11,038 nucleotides of DNA from Beijerinckiaceae bacterium (GTDB taxonomy: Bacteria; Pseudomonadota; Alphaproteobacteria; Rhizobiales; Beijerinckiaceae), in the NCBI GenBank assembly GCA_027346205.1, contig DAIESR010000304.1:1-11038 (forward strand), written 5' to 3'. Below are positions 1-5,959 of the stretch, piece by piece. The notes beneath the pieces were generated by a model that had not been told where the DNA came from, did no database searches, and saw nothing but the letters and a program-made list of their open reading frames with translations. How positions within the stretch are numbered: the first letter of the stretch is position 1; every line of letters begins with the position of its first letter. The position numbers and the translations under genes were made by a program.

Positions 1-392
1 TCGACAACGAGGTCGTTCGCCAGGATCGGCAGATTGGCCGCCTTGGCCGTGGCGAGATCAGCGATGCTGCCGCGATAGAGCCGCCGGTCCGCTGAAGCCG
101 AAATGCAGGTAGCGCCCGCGTCGCGGAAATCCTCCGAGAGCGCCATCACGTCGAAACGTGTCCGCGTCACTTTCGAGAAAGGAGACGCGCCGAAAATATC
201 GGCGATGACCCCCAGTTTCTTCTGCTCGAAGAATTGCGCGAGCAAGGCATTAGTGAAGCCACGCGTCATCGCGAACTCGCCGATCATGCCCGTCAGCGCA
301 CCCATGGAACGTTTGGCCTTAGTCTTGTCGACGTCGGCCTGCCGCTGCGCCACGAGCGGCTTGAGGCGCGCAGGTGTTGTAATGCCCGTCAT
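1..392 (-). CDS. TrpC-fold protein with degraded IGPS active site (partial, 3' end off window)
   Basis: I translated this frame by hand. It stays open for 130 codons from an ATG at 392 down to the window edge, so only the N-terminal half is visible. It aligns along its length with indole-3-glycerol-phosphate synthase (TrpC), the (beta/alpha)8 enzyme of tryptophan synthesis: a helical N-terminus (LKPLVAQRQADVDKTKAK), then GVIADIFGASPFSK at 61-74 against the family's VIAEIKKASPSKG, then FDVMAL, LYRGSIADL and LPILANDLVV at 121-130 against LPVLRKDFII. The family's catalytic Glu and Lys of strand 1 (E51 and K53 in the Sulfolobus enzyme) become D65 and F67, and the second Lys (K110) becomes N126. 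From family knowledge this should abolish normal IGPS chemistry, so I infer a paralogue with another role rather than the tryptophan gene. The remaining catalytic residues are off-window. It lies 134 bp downstream of the adaptor gene on the same strand. An SD-like purine run precedes the ATG. Confidence 0.72.
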   Translation of the reverse strand, partial: MTGITTPARLKPLVAQRQADVDKTKAKRSMGALTGMIGEFAMTRGFTNALLAQFFEQKKLGVIADIFGASPFSKVTRTRFDVMALSEDFRDAGATCISASADRRLYRGSIADLATAKAANLPILANDLVV

Positions 393-526
393 ATCGACCC
401 GCCCCGCCCGCCACCTGAGCCCGAGAATGCAGCACTGCGTGACATATATCTGGCTTTCGCCTTCATGGAGATCCGCACGATCACCTCTCATAATCCGGTC
501 GGCGCTCGCGGAGCAAAGGCCGTGCC

Positions 527-1486
527 TTACTCAGCGGCCTTGAGTGCCGCCCAGGGAAATGGACGAACCGCATCGCCGTCGCGCAGAAATGGGCCGGCAC
601 GCGCCACCACCGTATTGCCGACGCGCACACCCTTGCGGATCTCGATCGCGGCGCCGGAGAAAAGGCCGATAGTGACGTCGCGCGTGGTGACATGACCGTT
701 CTCGACCACTTGTACTACAGGGCCTCGCCGCCCGAAGAGCACGGCCGAAAGCGGGACTGCCGCGTTGCAGTCGCGGCCGGTGTCGACCTTGGCCGTAGCA
801 AATGTGCCAACACGCAGCTTAGGCTTGCCAGCGATCCGGACTCGCGCATGAGCCACTTGCGTCAGGAAATCGATGTTGGAATCGACGACGCGCAGCGTGC
901 CGGCAATGTCATTGCCATCGAGCGTCTGAATCTGCACGCTCTCGCCGGCTTTGACTTTCTTGATGACACTTTGGGGAACCTCGATGTCGATCTCGAACTC
1001 GCCGTCGCGAATAATACGAAACGGCGGAGCAGCGCGCGCCGAAACCGGCATGCCGATGGGGACCGGCCGCGGCATGACCAAAATCCCGTCGGCCGGCGCC
1101 GTCATTTTAGCCGTGGCCGGCAAAAGCTCCGGCAGCCAATCCGGCTTTATGAGATCGGCGAGTTTCTGCCCGGCATGTACGGTCACGCCATCATCCACGA
1201 GGACTTTGGCGACATGATAGCCCTCGACATCAGGACGCACGAGAACCTCGTGGCGCGGGACGACATAACCGGTGAGCTTGACGGTGTCGTCGAAACAGGC
1301 GGAGCTTACCTGCACCACGCTCACCGCCATGCCGGAAGCCTCCGCACCTTGCGCGGTCGCATCAAAATGCGCGCCGCCGAAGATCGTGAAGACGCCGACT
1401 ACGAGAACGCACAGGCGCTTTCGCGTCCAACCGGAATTTCTGTCATCTTGCGATTTGGCATCGACCGGCATCGACGAGTTCGCCAT
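527..1486 (-). CDS. HlyD/RND-type membrane fusion (periplasmic adaptor) protein, short form
   Basis: This 319-residue protein has an N-terminal hydrophobic segment (about residues 24-38, RLCVLVVGVFTIFGG), suggesting an inner-membrane anchor or signal peptide and a periplasmic body. A biotinyl-lipoyl-like fold is visible in two halves, RPDVEGYHVAKVLVDDGVTV (84-103) and TAPADGILVMPRPVPIGMPV (129-148). A beta-barrel region (about 160-235, with EFEIDIEVPQ and LRVGTFATAKV) and a membrane-proximal region (about 243-310, with VPLSAVL and GDAV) follow. Adaptors of this family bridge inner-membrane transporters and outer-membrane channels in tripartite efflux. The two lipoyl halves are joined by only about 20 residues, so the long alpha-helical hairpin of most adaptors is missing. 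No transporter or outer-membrane partner lies within the window. The TrpC-like gene follows on the same strand. The start is the first ATG of the frame and has no convincing Shine-Dalgarno sequence, so a slightly internal start (M6) is possible. Confidence 0.82.
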   Translation of the reverse strand: MANSSMPVDAKSQDDRNSGWTRKRLCVLVVGVFTIFGGAHFDATAQGAEASGMAVSVVQVSSACFDDTVKLTGYVVPRHEVLVRPDVEGYHVAKVLVDDGVTVHAGQKLADLIKPDWLPELLPATAKMTAPADGILVMPRPVPIGMPVSARAAPPFRIIRDGEFEIDIEVPQSVIKKVKAGESVQIQTLDGNDIAGTLRVVDSNIDFLTQVAHARVRIAGKPKLRVGTFATAKVDTGRDCNAAVPLSAVLFGRRGPVVQVVENGHVTTRDVTIGLFSGAAIEIRKGVRVGNTVVARAGPFLRDGDAVRPFPWAALKAAE

Positions 1487-1755
1487 CGTTGGAGCATCAT
1501 TGCGGGGCAGCTTAGAACAGGTGGATGAAACTGGAAATGGTGTGGCCAGCGAGAAGCCTGAGAAAAACCATTTTCAGGTACAGCTAGCTGGGGATGCCTG
1601 GGATCTCCCACCCGATACACGGCACGATGGTGCCACATCCTCTTCGCCTGCCTTTTTTTCAGGCTGTTTGACGCTATTGTGTCGCTTGACCGACCCAATG
1701 CGCAGCCGGAAGATAAAACGATGTCGTATGACGCAAAATGCCGAGAGGCGATGTC
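1487..1755. promoter_or_regulatory. Divergent intergenic region with a run of small dyads
   Basis: This 269-bp gap between the minus-strand adaptor gene and the plus-strand hypothetical gene must hold both promoters. It contains four closely spaced symmetric elements: the palindrome CAGCTAGCTG (1581-1590), TGGGA-TC-TCCCA (1599-1610), GGCAC-GATG-GTGCC (1621-1634) and GCCTG...CAGGC enclosing a T7 run (1646-1664). A weak sigma-70-like pair for the plus-strand gene is TTGACC (1686-1691) with AGATAA (1711-1716), but the 19-bp spacer is long and the match is poor. I see no RNA family or protein gene here. The regulatory role is inferred from position and symmetry only. Confidence 0.35.
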
Positions 1756-2004
1756 ATGGCGATTCCCGTCGAAATGATCCTGCCGGGTCACTGCTATCGC
1801 GCCGCCGACAAGGCGCTGCGCAAGGTGCTGCTGAAACAGGGACGCCGCGTCACCTATATCGTGCGCGGCGAGCTGGCTTGGACCGTTCTGCGTACCTATG
1901 TCGATGTTGCGGATTTCGCAGCGGAATGCGAATCCGAGATCGATTGCGGGAGCCTGATGGACATTGCTGTGGACATGCCGGCAGATGCGGCAGAGCTGAG
2001 CTGA
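1756..2004 (+). CDS. Conserved-looking small hypothetical protein (82 aa)
   Basis: I do not recognise a named family. The start at 1756 is chosen over the in-frame ATG at 1738 because a GAGAGG Shine-Dalgarno (1743-1748) sits 7 bases upstream; the product begins MAIPVEMILPGHCYRAADKA. It has a basic N-terminal half (ALRKVLLKQGRRVTYIVRGE, residues 20-39) and an acidic C-terminal half (from about residue 50, with FAAECESEID and MDIAVDMPAD). Cysteines sit at about residues 13, 58 and 64. There is no signal peptide or membrane segment, so it is probably cytoplasmic. Codon use is GC3-rich like its neighbours, which supports a real gene. It stands alone between the adaptor gene (divergent) and tRNA-Cys (convergent). 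No function is proposed. Confidence 0.62.
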   Translation: MAIPVEMILPGHCYRAADKALRKVLLKQGRRVTYIVRGELAWTVLRTYVDVADFAAECESEIDCGSLMDIAVDMPADAAELS

Positions 2005-2044
2005 GGCGAACCGGCCACCGCCGATCCATCAGGCGATAATGCTC

Positions 2045-2061
2045 TCTCACATGTTGTGAGA
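2045..2061. repeat. Inverted repeat downstream of the small hypothetical gene
   Basis: TCTCACA and TGTGAGA form a perfect 7-bp stem around a TGT loop, 40 bases past the stop of the small gene. No T-tract follows, so it is not a typical intrinsic terminator. It could aid transcript ending or bind a protein. Confidence 0.4.
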
Positions 2062-2076
2062 AAGGGCATAATTCAC

Positions 2077-2090
2077 GATGAGCGCTCATC
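2077..2090. repeat. 14-bp perfect palindrome
   Basis: GATGAGCGCTCATC is fully self-complementary. It overlaps a wider dyad, CACGAT (2074-2079) with ATCGTG (2100-2105). It lies between the small hypothetical gene and the 3' end of tRNA-Cys. The function is unknown; an operator or a processing signal are both possible. Confidence 0.35.
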
Positions 2091-2211
2091 AAGGGGCATA
2101 TCGTGGTGGGGTTTCAAGTCCGGCCTGGATTCTCGCGTCGCGACTGCCGCGACAGGCTCCACTCACCCATTTCGCCTGAACAATATTAGCTACTGTTCCC
2201 AAAAAGGGGAA

Positions 2212-2285
2212 TGGAGGCCTCGCCCGGAATCGAACCGGGGTGCAAGGATTTGCAGTCCTCTGCGTAACCACTCCGCCACGAGGCC
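2212..2285 (-). tRNA. tRNA-Cys (anticodon GCA)
   Basis: On the minus strand this 74-nt gene has acceptor arms GGCCTCG and CGAGGCC, a U discriminator base as expected for tRNA-Cys, and an encoded CCA end. The anticodon stem-loop reads GGACTGCAAATCC, giving anticodon GCA. The T arm is CCCGGTTCGATTCCGGG with a perfect 5-bp stem. The D arm contains GGCGGAGTGGTTACGC. All four arms can be folded by eye, so identity and ends are secure. Confidence 0.97.
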
Positions 2286-2461
2286 AACGTCCGACTCAAA
2301 CATGACGTCAGCGTATCGGAGCCTATAGCAAAGGAAATGGCACTCCCGCAAGGAATGTTCGTCGCGCCGCGGCCAAAAGGCCGAAGCTCGAATTTGCGTC
2401 CTGCCAAAGCGGATCGGGGCTTGCCATATCCCCCTCAATCCTCCTATATCCCCCGTCACAT

Positions 2462-2537
2462 TCCCTGATAGCTCAGCTGGTAGAGCAATCGACTGTTAAT
2501 CGATCGGTCGCAGGTTCGAGTCCTGCTCAGGGAGCCA
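2462..2537 (+). tRNA. tRNA-Asn (anticodon GTT)
   Basis: This 76-nt gene has acceptor arms TCCCTGA and TCAGGGA, discriminator G and an encoded CCA. The anticodon arm CGACTGTTAATCG gives anticodon GUU (Asn). The T arm is GCAGGTTCGAGTCCTGC and the D arm is GCTCAGCTGGTAGAGC. It is transcribed away from tRNA-Cys, 176 bp distant. The spacer between them holds a short hairpin, CGGCC-AAAA-GGCCG (2370-2383), and no gene that I can support. Confidence 0.97.
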
Positions 2538-2686
2538 ACCCCGCCCCAGTCCCCTATTCCTGTTTAGATCGGCTCAACGCGCTCCAATGCGCGGGCGCAG
2601 CTTTCGTTCGTGAACTCATGCGCGCTCAAGAGACGCCGGCAATCTCCGACGTCCCAAGAGTGAGGACCGTGCTGCGCACTGTCATC

Positions 2687-3526
2687 TCAAGATTGCGTCG
2701 GACCATCCACGGGCGGAAACGAGGGGTTTACGGCCGCCTCCGGCGTCCTATCTCGTTCGGCCTTGCGCAAAGCCGCCGCGATGAGACGAAACCGCAACGG
2801 ATATGGCAGCAGCCGGACGAATTTCGAGGCCGCGACGAGCGGCCAGGGAAAGGCGATCTCGAAGCCGCCTTTCTCGAAGCCGTGGCAGATGATCGTGGCC
2901 GCGGCTTCCGGCTCGATCCGCCATGGCATGGCGAAATCCGTCTCCTGATCGGTCATCGCCGTCCGCACGAAGCCGTGGCAGAGGATCTGAAACGTCAGTC
3001 CCTTGCTCTCATAGGTCAGTTTCAGCGCTTCGGCCATATGAATCAATGCCGCCTTGGAGGCGCCATAGGCGAGATTGCCGGGCAGCCCGTTATAGCCGGC
3101 GAGCGAGGCGTTGATGGCAATCTGCCCCCTGCCCCGCGTCATCATCGCGGCGAGCAGAGGTGCGATACAATTCACCGTACCGCCGACATTGACGGCATAG
3201 GTCTGGGCGATCAGCGCCGCGTCGAAGCCCACTCTTTCCGCGGGAAGGAACACGCCGGCATTGAGAAAGGCCAATGCGATTGGACCGAGCTGCTCCTCGA
3301 TCGTGAACACAGTGCCTCCCATCGCACTGCCATTGGTCACATCGGCTGGAAACGCAAAAATCTGCTCTGGCGCGCTTGCTGCGAGCTGCTCCAGCTCTTC
3401 TTCGCGTCTTGCTGTGACGGCGACGCGATAACCGCGGCGCACCAGCTCCAGGGCCGTCGCACGGCCGATCCCGGAGCTCGCGCCCGTAACGAAAGCGACG
3501 CCATCCTCAGGCCTTGCACGATACAT
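2687..3526 (-). CDS. Short-chain dehydrogenase/reductase (SDR family)
   Basis: This is a 279-residue classical SDR, a Rossmann-fold NAD(P)-dependent oxidoreductase. The nucleotide-binding TGASSGIG motif is at residues 14-21, the acidic DV pair after strand beta-3 at 62-63, NAG at 89-91, the structural Asn in AVNVGG at 113, the catalytic Ser in INAS at 141, and YGASK with Tyr154 and Lys158. Arg40 after strand beta-2 (VTARR) suggests preference for NADP(H), by family rule. The C-terminus (about 225-279) is longer than in minimal SDRs, with a hydrophobic/basic stretch (VAASKFVRLLPYPLRFRLIA) that might associate with membrane or lipid substrates. The substrate cannot be read from the sequence. 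It is divergent from cysK with 112 bp between starts. A modest GAGAG lies upstream of the ATG. Confidence 0.9.
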   Translation of the reverse strand: MYRARPEDGVAFVTGASSGIGRATALELVRRGYRVAVTARREEELEQLAASAPEQIFAFPADVTNGSAMGGTVFTIEEQLGPIALAFLNAGVFLPAERVGFDAALIAQTYAVNVGGTVNCIAPLLAAMMTRGRGQIAINASLAGYNGLPGNLAYGASKAALIHMAEALKLTYESKGLTFQILCHGFVRTAMTDQETDFAMPWRIEPEAAATIICHGFEKGGFEIAFPWPLVAASKFVRLLPYPLRFRLIAAALRKAERDRTPEAAVNPSFPPVDGPTQS

Positions 3527-3579
3527 GATTTTTGCTCTCAGCTCGGATCACCTGCCCGCCGATGCGAATGTCGTCCGGC

Positions 3580-3609
3580 TCGACAGCGTATATTTGCAGG
3601 ATCTATATA
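3580..3609 (+). promoter_or_regulatory. Candidate sigma-70 promoter of cysK
   Basis: TCGACA (3580-3585, one mismatch to TTGACA) and TATATA (3604-3609) are 18 bp apart and would start transcription about 20-25 bases before the cysK ATG. The octamer TCGACAGC containing the -35 is repeated exactly at 3611-3618, 31 bp downstream. This is assigned from consensus match and position only. Confidence 0.35.
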
Positions 3610-3638
3610 GTCGACAGCTTTTATAGGGATAGGCCAAG

Positions 3639-4670
3639 ATGAGTTCTCCGGAAACCGTGGTCGAGGCGATCGGCCGGACGCCTCTCGTCAAATTGCGACA
3701 TGCGTCGCAGCTCACCGGCTGCACCATTTACGGCAAGGCCGAGTTCATGAACCCCGGCGGTTCGATCAAGGATCGGGCCGCGCGCGCCATTATCGCGGAT
3801 GCGGTCGCCCGCGGCACATTGAAGCCCAGCGGCCTTATTGTCGAGGGCACGGCGGGCAATACAGGCATTGGTCTCGCCTTGGTCGCGAATGCGTTGGGCT
3901 ACCAAACGGTGATCGTCATCCCCGAAACGCAGAGCCAGGAAAAGAAGGATATGCTGCGCCTGCAAGGCGCGAGCCTGATCGAAGTACCGGCCGTCCCCTA
4001 TTCCAATCCCAATAATTACGTGAAACTGTCCGGCCGGTTGTCCGAACGCCTTGCCAAAGAGCATCCGCAAGGCGCGATCTGGGCCAATCAATTCGACAAT
4101 GTCGCCAATCGGCAGGGTCATATCGACACGACGGGACCGGAGATCTGGGCCGAGACCGGGGGCAAGATCGATGGATTCATCTGCGCTGTGGGCACAGGCG
4201 GAACGCTCGCTGGCGTCGCCATGGCCTTGAAGGCGAAGAACCCGAATATCAAGATCGGCCTCGCCGACCCGAAAGGCGCTGCGCTCTATGAATATTATAC
4301 GAATGGCGCATTGAAGTCGGAAGGCTCATCGATCACCGAAGGCATTGGCCAAGGCCGCATCACCGCCAATCTCGAAAACGCGCCGATCGATCTCGCCTTT
4401 CAAATCCCCGATGAAGAGGCGCTGCCGATCCTCTTCGATCTCGCCGCGCACGAAGGCCTGCTCCTCGGCGGCTCGTCGGGGATCAATGTGGCCGGCGCGA
4501 TCCGCTTGGCGAAAATGCTCGGACCCGGCCACACGATCGTGACCATCCTTGCCGATTCTGGTTCGCGCTATCAGTCAAAGCTCTATAATCCCGAATTTCT
4601 GCGCACGAAGAATCTTCCAGTGCCGGGATGGCTCGAGACCAAGAGCGCGATCACGCCCGATTTTGTGTGA
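3639..4670 (+). CDS. cysK: Cysteine synthase A (O-acetylserine sulfhydrylase)
   Basis: This 343-residue PLP enzyme makes L-cysteine from O-acetylserine and sulfide in the cytoplasm, the last step of assimilatory sulfur metabolism. The PLP lysine is K44 in NPGGSIKDRAA. The substrate-binding loop is GTAGNTGIG (70-78), where most bacterial CysK proteins have TSGNTG. The phosphate-binding GTGGT is at 185-189, and GGSSG (277-281) and DSGSRY (306-311) complete the site. The C-terminal LYNPEFLRTKNLPVPGWL block is typical of the longer alphaproteobacterial form. The start fits family alignment (NTP motif IGRTPLVKL at residues 11-19) and GGGA/AGG purine runs lie upstream. Cystathionine beta-synthase-like paralogues share the fold, but the length and the N-terminal start of the catalytic domain favour CysK. 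sseA follows in the same direction. Confidence 0.93.
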   Translation: MSSPETVVEAIGRTPLVKLRHASQLTGCTIYGKAEFMNPGGSIKDRAARAIIADAVARGTLKPSGLIVEGTAGNTGIGLALVANALGYQTVIVIPETQSQEKKDMLRLQGASLIEVPAVPYSNPNNYVKLSGRLSERLAKEHPQGAIWANQFDNVANRQGHIDTTGPEIWAETGGKIDGFICAVGTGGTLAGVAMALKAKNPNIKIGLADPKGAALYEYYTNGALKSEGSSITEGIGQGRITANLENAPIDLAFQIPDEEALPILFDLAAHEGLLLGGSSGINVAGAIRLAKMLGPGHTIVTILADSGSRYQSKLYNPEFLRTKNLPVPGWLETKSAITPDFV

Positions 4671-4698
4671 CGATCACGTCGAAAACAAAGCCGATCTG

Positions 4699-4818
4699 TC
4701 AGCCGGCTGCATGCAGCATGAACCAGAATCCCGCGAGCCAAAAGAGAAAGAAAATGGCGGGCGCGACGAGCGAATTTTCGCGGTGGCGGGTAGCTGTGCC
4801 GAGAGCCTTGGCGCGCAT
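4699..4818 (-). CDS. Possible 39-aa single-pass membrane peptide, antisense between cysK and sseA
   Basis: A minus-strand reading frame with start at 4818 encodes a peptide beginning MRAKALGTATRHRENSLVAP, with a basic N-terminus followed by one strongly hydrophobic segment (about residues 17-36, with AIFFLFWLAGFWFML) and ending HAAG. An AAGGAT Shine-Dalgarno (plus positions 4828-4833) sits 9 bases upstream of this ATG. A positive N-terminus plus a 20-residue hydrophobic span predicts an N-in single-pass membrane peptide. The frame stays open upstream through the start of sseA, but those upstream codons look like shadow sequence. I do not recognise a family. The only other annotation for this 275-bp gap is leader sequence of sseA. 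Confidence 0.45.
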   Translation of the reverse strand: MRAKALGTATRHRENSLVAPAIFFLFWLAGFWFMLHAAG

Positions 4819-4945
4819 GATCGGAGCATCCTTGTGCAATGACCTGAAACACGCCAGGATTATGGGTCTCCGCGTCCGAGGCCGCCGTGTCATTGCGCAC
4901 GTCGCATCCGTCAATTGATCCCCGGCGTTTCGTAAGGCCTCATCG

Positions 4946-5794
4946 ATGAGCAGCTCTCCTTCGCCCTTCTTCGTCTCGACCGAATGGTTCGCCGAACATT
5001 TGGGCGAACCGGATCTCGTAGTCATCGACGGCACTTTCTTCATGCCCGACGAGAACAGAGATGCTCATGGCGAATATCTCGCTGGCCATATTCCCGGCGC
5101 GGTCTTCTTCGACATTGATGCCATTGCCGATCACACGACCGATCTGCCGCATATGCTGCCCTCGCCCGAGGCTTTTGCCGTGGCAATGCACGATCTCGGA
5201 ATCAGCGAGAAGATGCGGCTCGTTGTCTATGACGCTTCCGGTTTGCAAGGCGTCGCACGCGTCTGGTGGACGCTGCGCCTTTTCGGGGCAGAGAGCGTAA
5301 AAATATTGACTGGCGGATTGCCGAAGTGGAAGGCGGAGGACCGTGCGCTCGAAAGCGGCGCTGTCACTCGGGGCCCGCAGAATTTCAACGTGCGTTTCGA
5401 TCCGGCGGCTGTGGCTTCCGCGTCGGATGTTCTGCAAGTATCGCAATCCGGCTCGGCGCAAATCGTCGATGCGCGTGCCGCGCCGCGGTTTCGCGGCGAG
5501 ACGCCGGAACCACGGCCGGGCCTGCGTTCGGGGCACATTCCCAGCAGTCTCAATGTTCCTTGGCGCGATGTCATCGAAAACGGCGAAATACGTGCGCCGG
5601 ACGATGTGGCCGCCGCCTTTGCCAAGGCCAGTGTCGACCTGTCTCGGCCAATCGTCACCACATGCGGTTCGGGCGTGACCGCCGCTATTCTCCTCCTCGC
5701 ACTTGAAACGACGGGCAAGACAGGAATCGTCCTCTATGACGGTTCCTGGACGGAATGGGGCGGACGCCACGACCTCCCCATCGTCCTAGGTTGA
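4946..5794 (+). CDS. sseA: 3-mercaptopyruvate sulfurtransferase (tandem rhodanese)
   Basis: This 282-residue cytoplasmic enzyme has two rhodanese domains. The inactive N-terminal domain (about 5-135) contains HGEYLAGHIPGAVFFDID and VVYDASGLQGVARVWW. The catalytic C-terminal domain (about 165-280) contains DARAAPRFRGETPEPRPG and LRSGHIPSSLNVPW. The active-site loop is CGSGVTA with nucleophile Cys240; this loop type marks mercaptopyruvate sulfurtransferase rather than thiosulfate:cyanide sulfurtransferase (CRxGxR type). The arginines in RFRGETPEPR match family substrate-binding positions. It moves sulfur from 3-mercaptopyruvate, a cysteine catabolite, to thiol or cyanide acceptors. An AAGG Shine-Dalgarno (4934-4937) is 8 bases before the ATG. 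It follows cysK by 275 bp in the same direction, a sensible sulfur-metabolism pairing but probably with its own promoter. Confidence 0.92.
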   Translation: MSSSPSPFFVSTEWFAEHLGEPDLVVIDGTFFMPDENRDAHGEYLAGHIPGAVFFDIDAIADHTTDLPHMLPSPEAFAVAMHDLGISEKMRLVVYDASGLQGVARVWWTLRLFGAESVKILTGGLPKWKAEDRALESGAVTRGPQNFNVRFDPAAVASASDVLQVSQSGSAQIVDARAAPRFRGETPEPRPGLRSGHIPSSLNVPWRDVIENGEIRAPDDVAAAFAKASVDLSRPIVTTCGSGVTAAILLLALETTGKTGIVLYDGSWTEWGGRHDLPIVLG

Positions 5795-5800
5795 CACGAT

Positions 5801-5959
5801 AAGCGCTTTAGAGCGCGTTCCGATAGGATGGAATCATCAGGTCAATAAGAAAACATGCAAAATCAATGTGTTGGAGTATGTTCTCGCCAATGAGGCATCG
5901 GATATATCCGATGCCTCGAATAATGGAAAAGTCTATCAACTTTTCCGGAACATGCTTTA
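5801..5959. repeat. MITE-like palindromic intergenic element
   Basis: This roughly 159-bp low-GC block between sseA and the nitroreductase gene is packed with symmetry: GCGCT-TTAG-AGCGC (5803-5816), a perfect 26-bp palindrome with half-site GAGGCATCGGATA (5892-5917), and GGAAAAGT-CTATCA-ACTTTTCC (5925-5946). The ends are imperfect inverted copies: TTTAGAGCGCGTTCCGAT at the left and, read on the minus strand, CTAAAGCATGTTCCGGAA at the right. This matches my memory of abundant small intergenic repeats in Rhizobiales genomes, but I cannot confirm copy number here. No ORF is present. The right end overlaps the TAA stop of the nitroreductase gene. In transcripts the hairpins could also act as a bidirectional 3'-end structure for the two convergent genes. 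Confidence 0.72.

Noticed and set aside
692..1528. Plus-strand ORF opposite the adaptor gene
   Set aside because: The minus-strand frame has recognisable lipoyl and beta-barrel motifs; the plus frame is Arg/His/Asp-rich noise.
1646..1664. T-rich hairpin as an intrinsic terminator
   Set aside because: The T7 run is in the loop, not after the stem, and the site lies upstream of both flanking genes, where a terminator is not expected.
2186..2459. Minus-strand ORFs covering tRNA-Cys (peptide with EWLRRGLQILAPRFDSG)
   Set aside because: This is the well-known artefact of translating a tRNA gene; the tRNA folds perfectly and there is no independent coding support.
2286..2461. tRNA-linked integration site or mobile element
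   Set aside because: No integrase, no direct repeat of a tRNA 3' end and no phage-like gene is seen; the spacer holds only one small hairpin.
2618..3610. Plus-strand ORF opposite the SDR gene
   Set aside because: The SDR motifs (TGASSGIG, NAG, YGASK) settle the coding strand.
4940..5770. Long antisense ORF opposite sseA
   Set aside because: SseA on the plus strand has all family motifs; the antisense product is Arg/His-rich shadow sequence typical of high-GC genomes.
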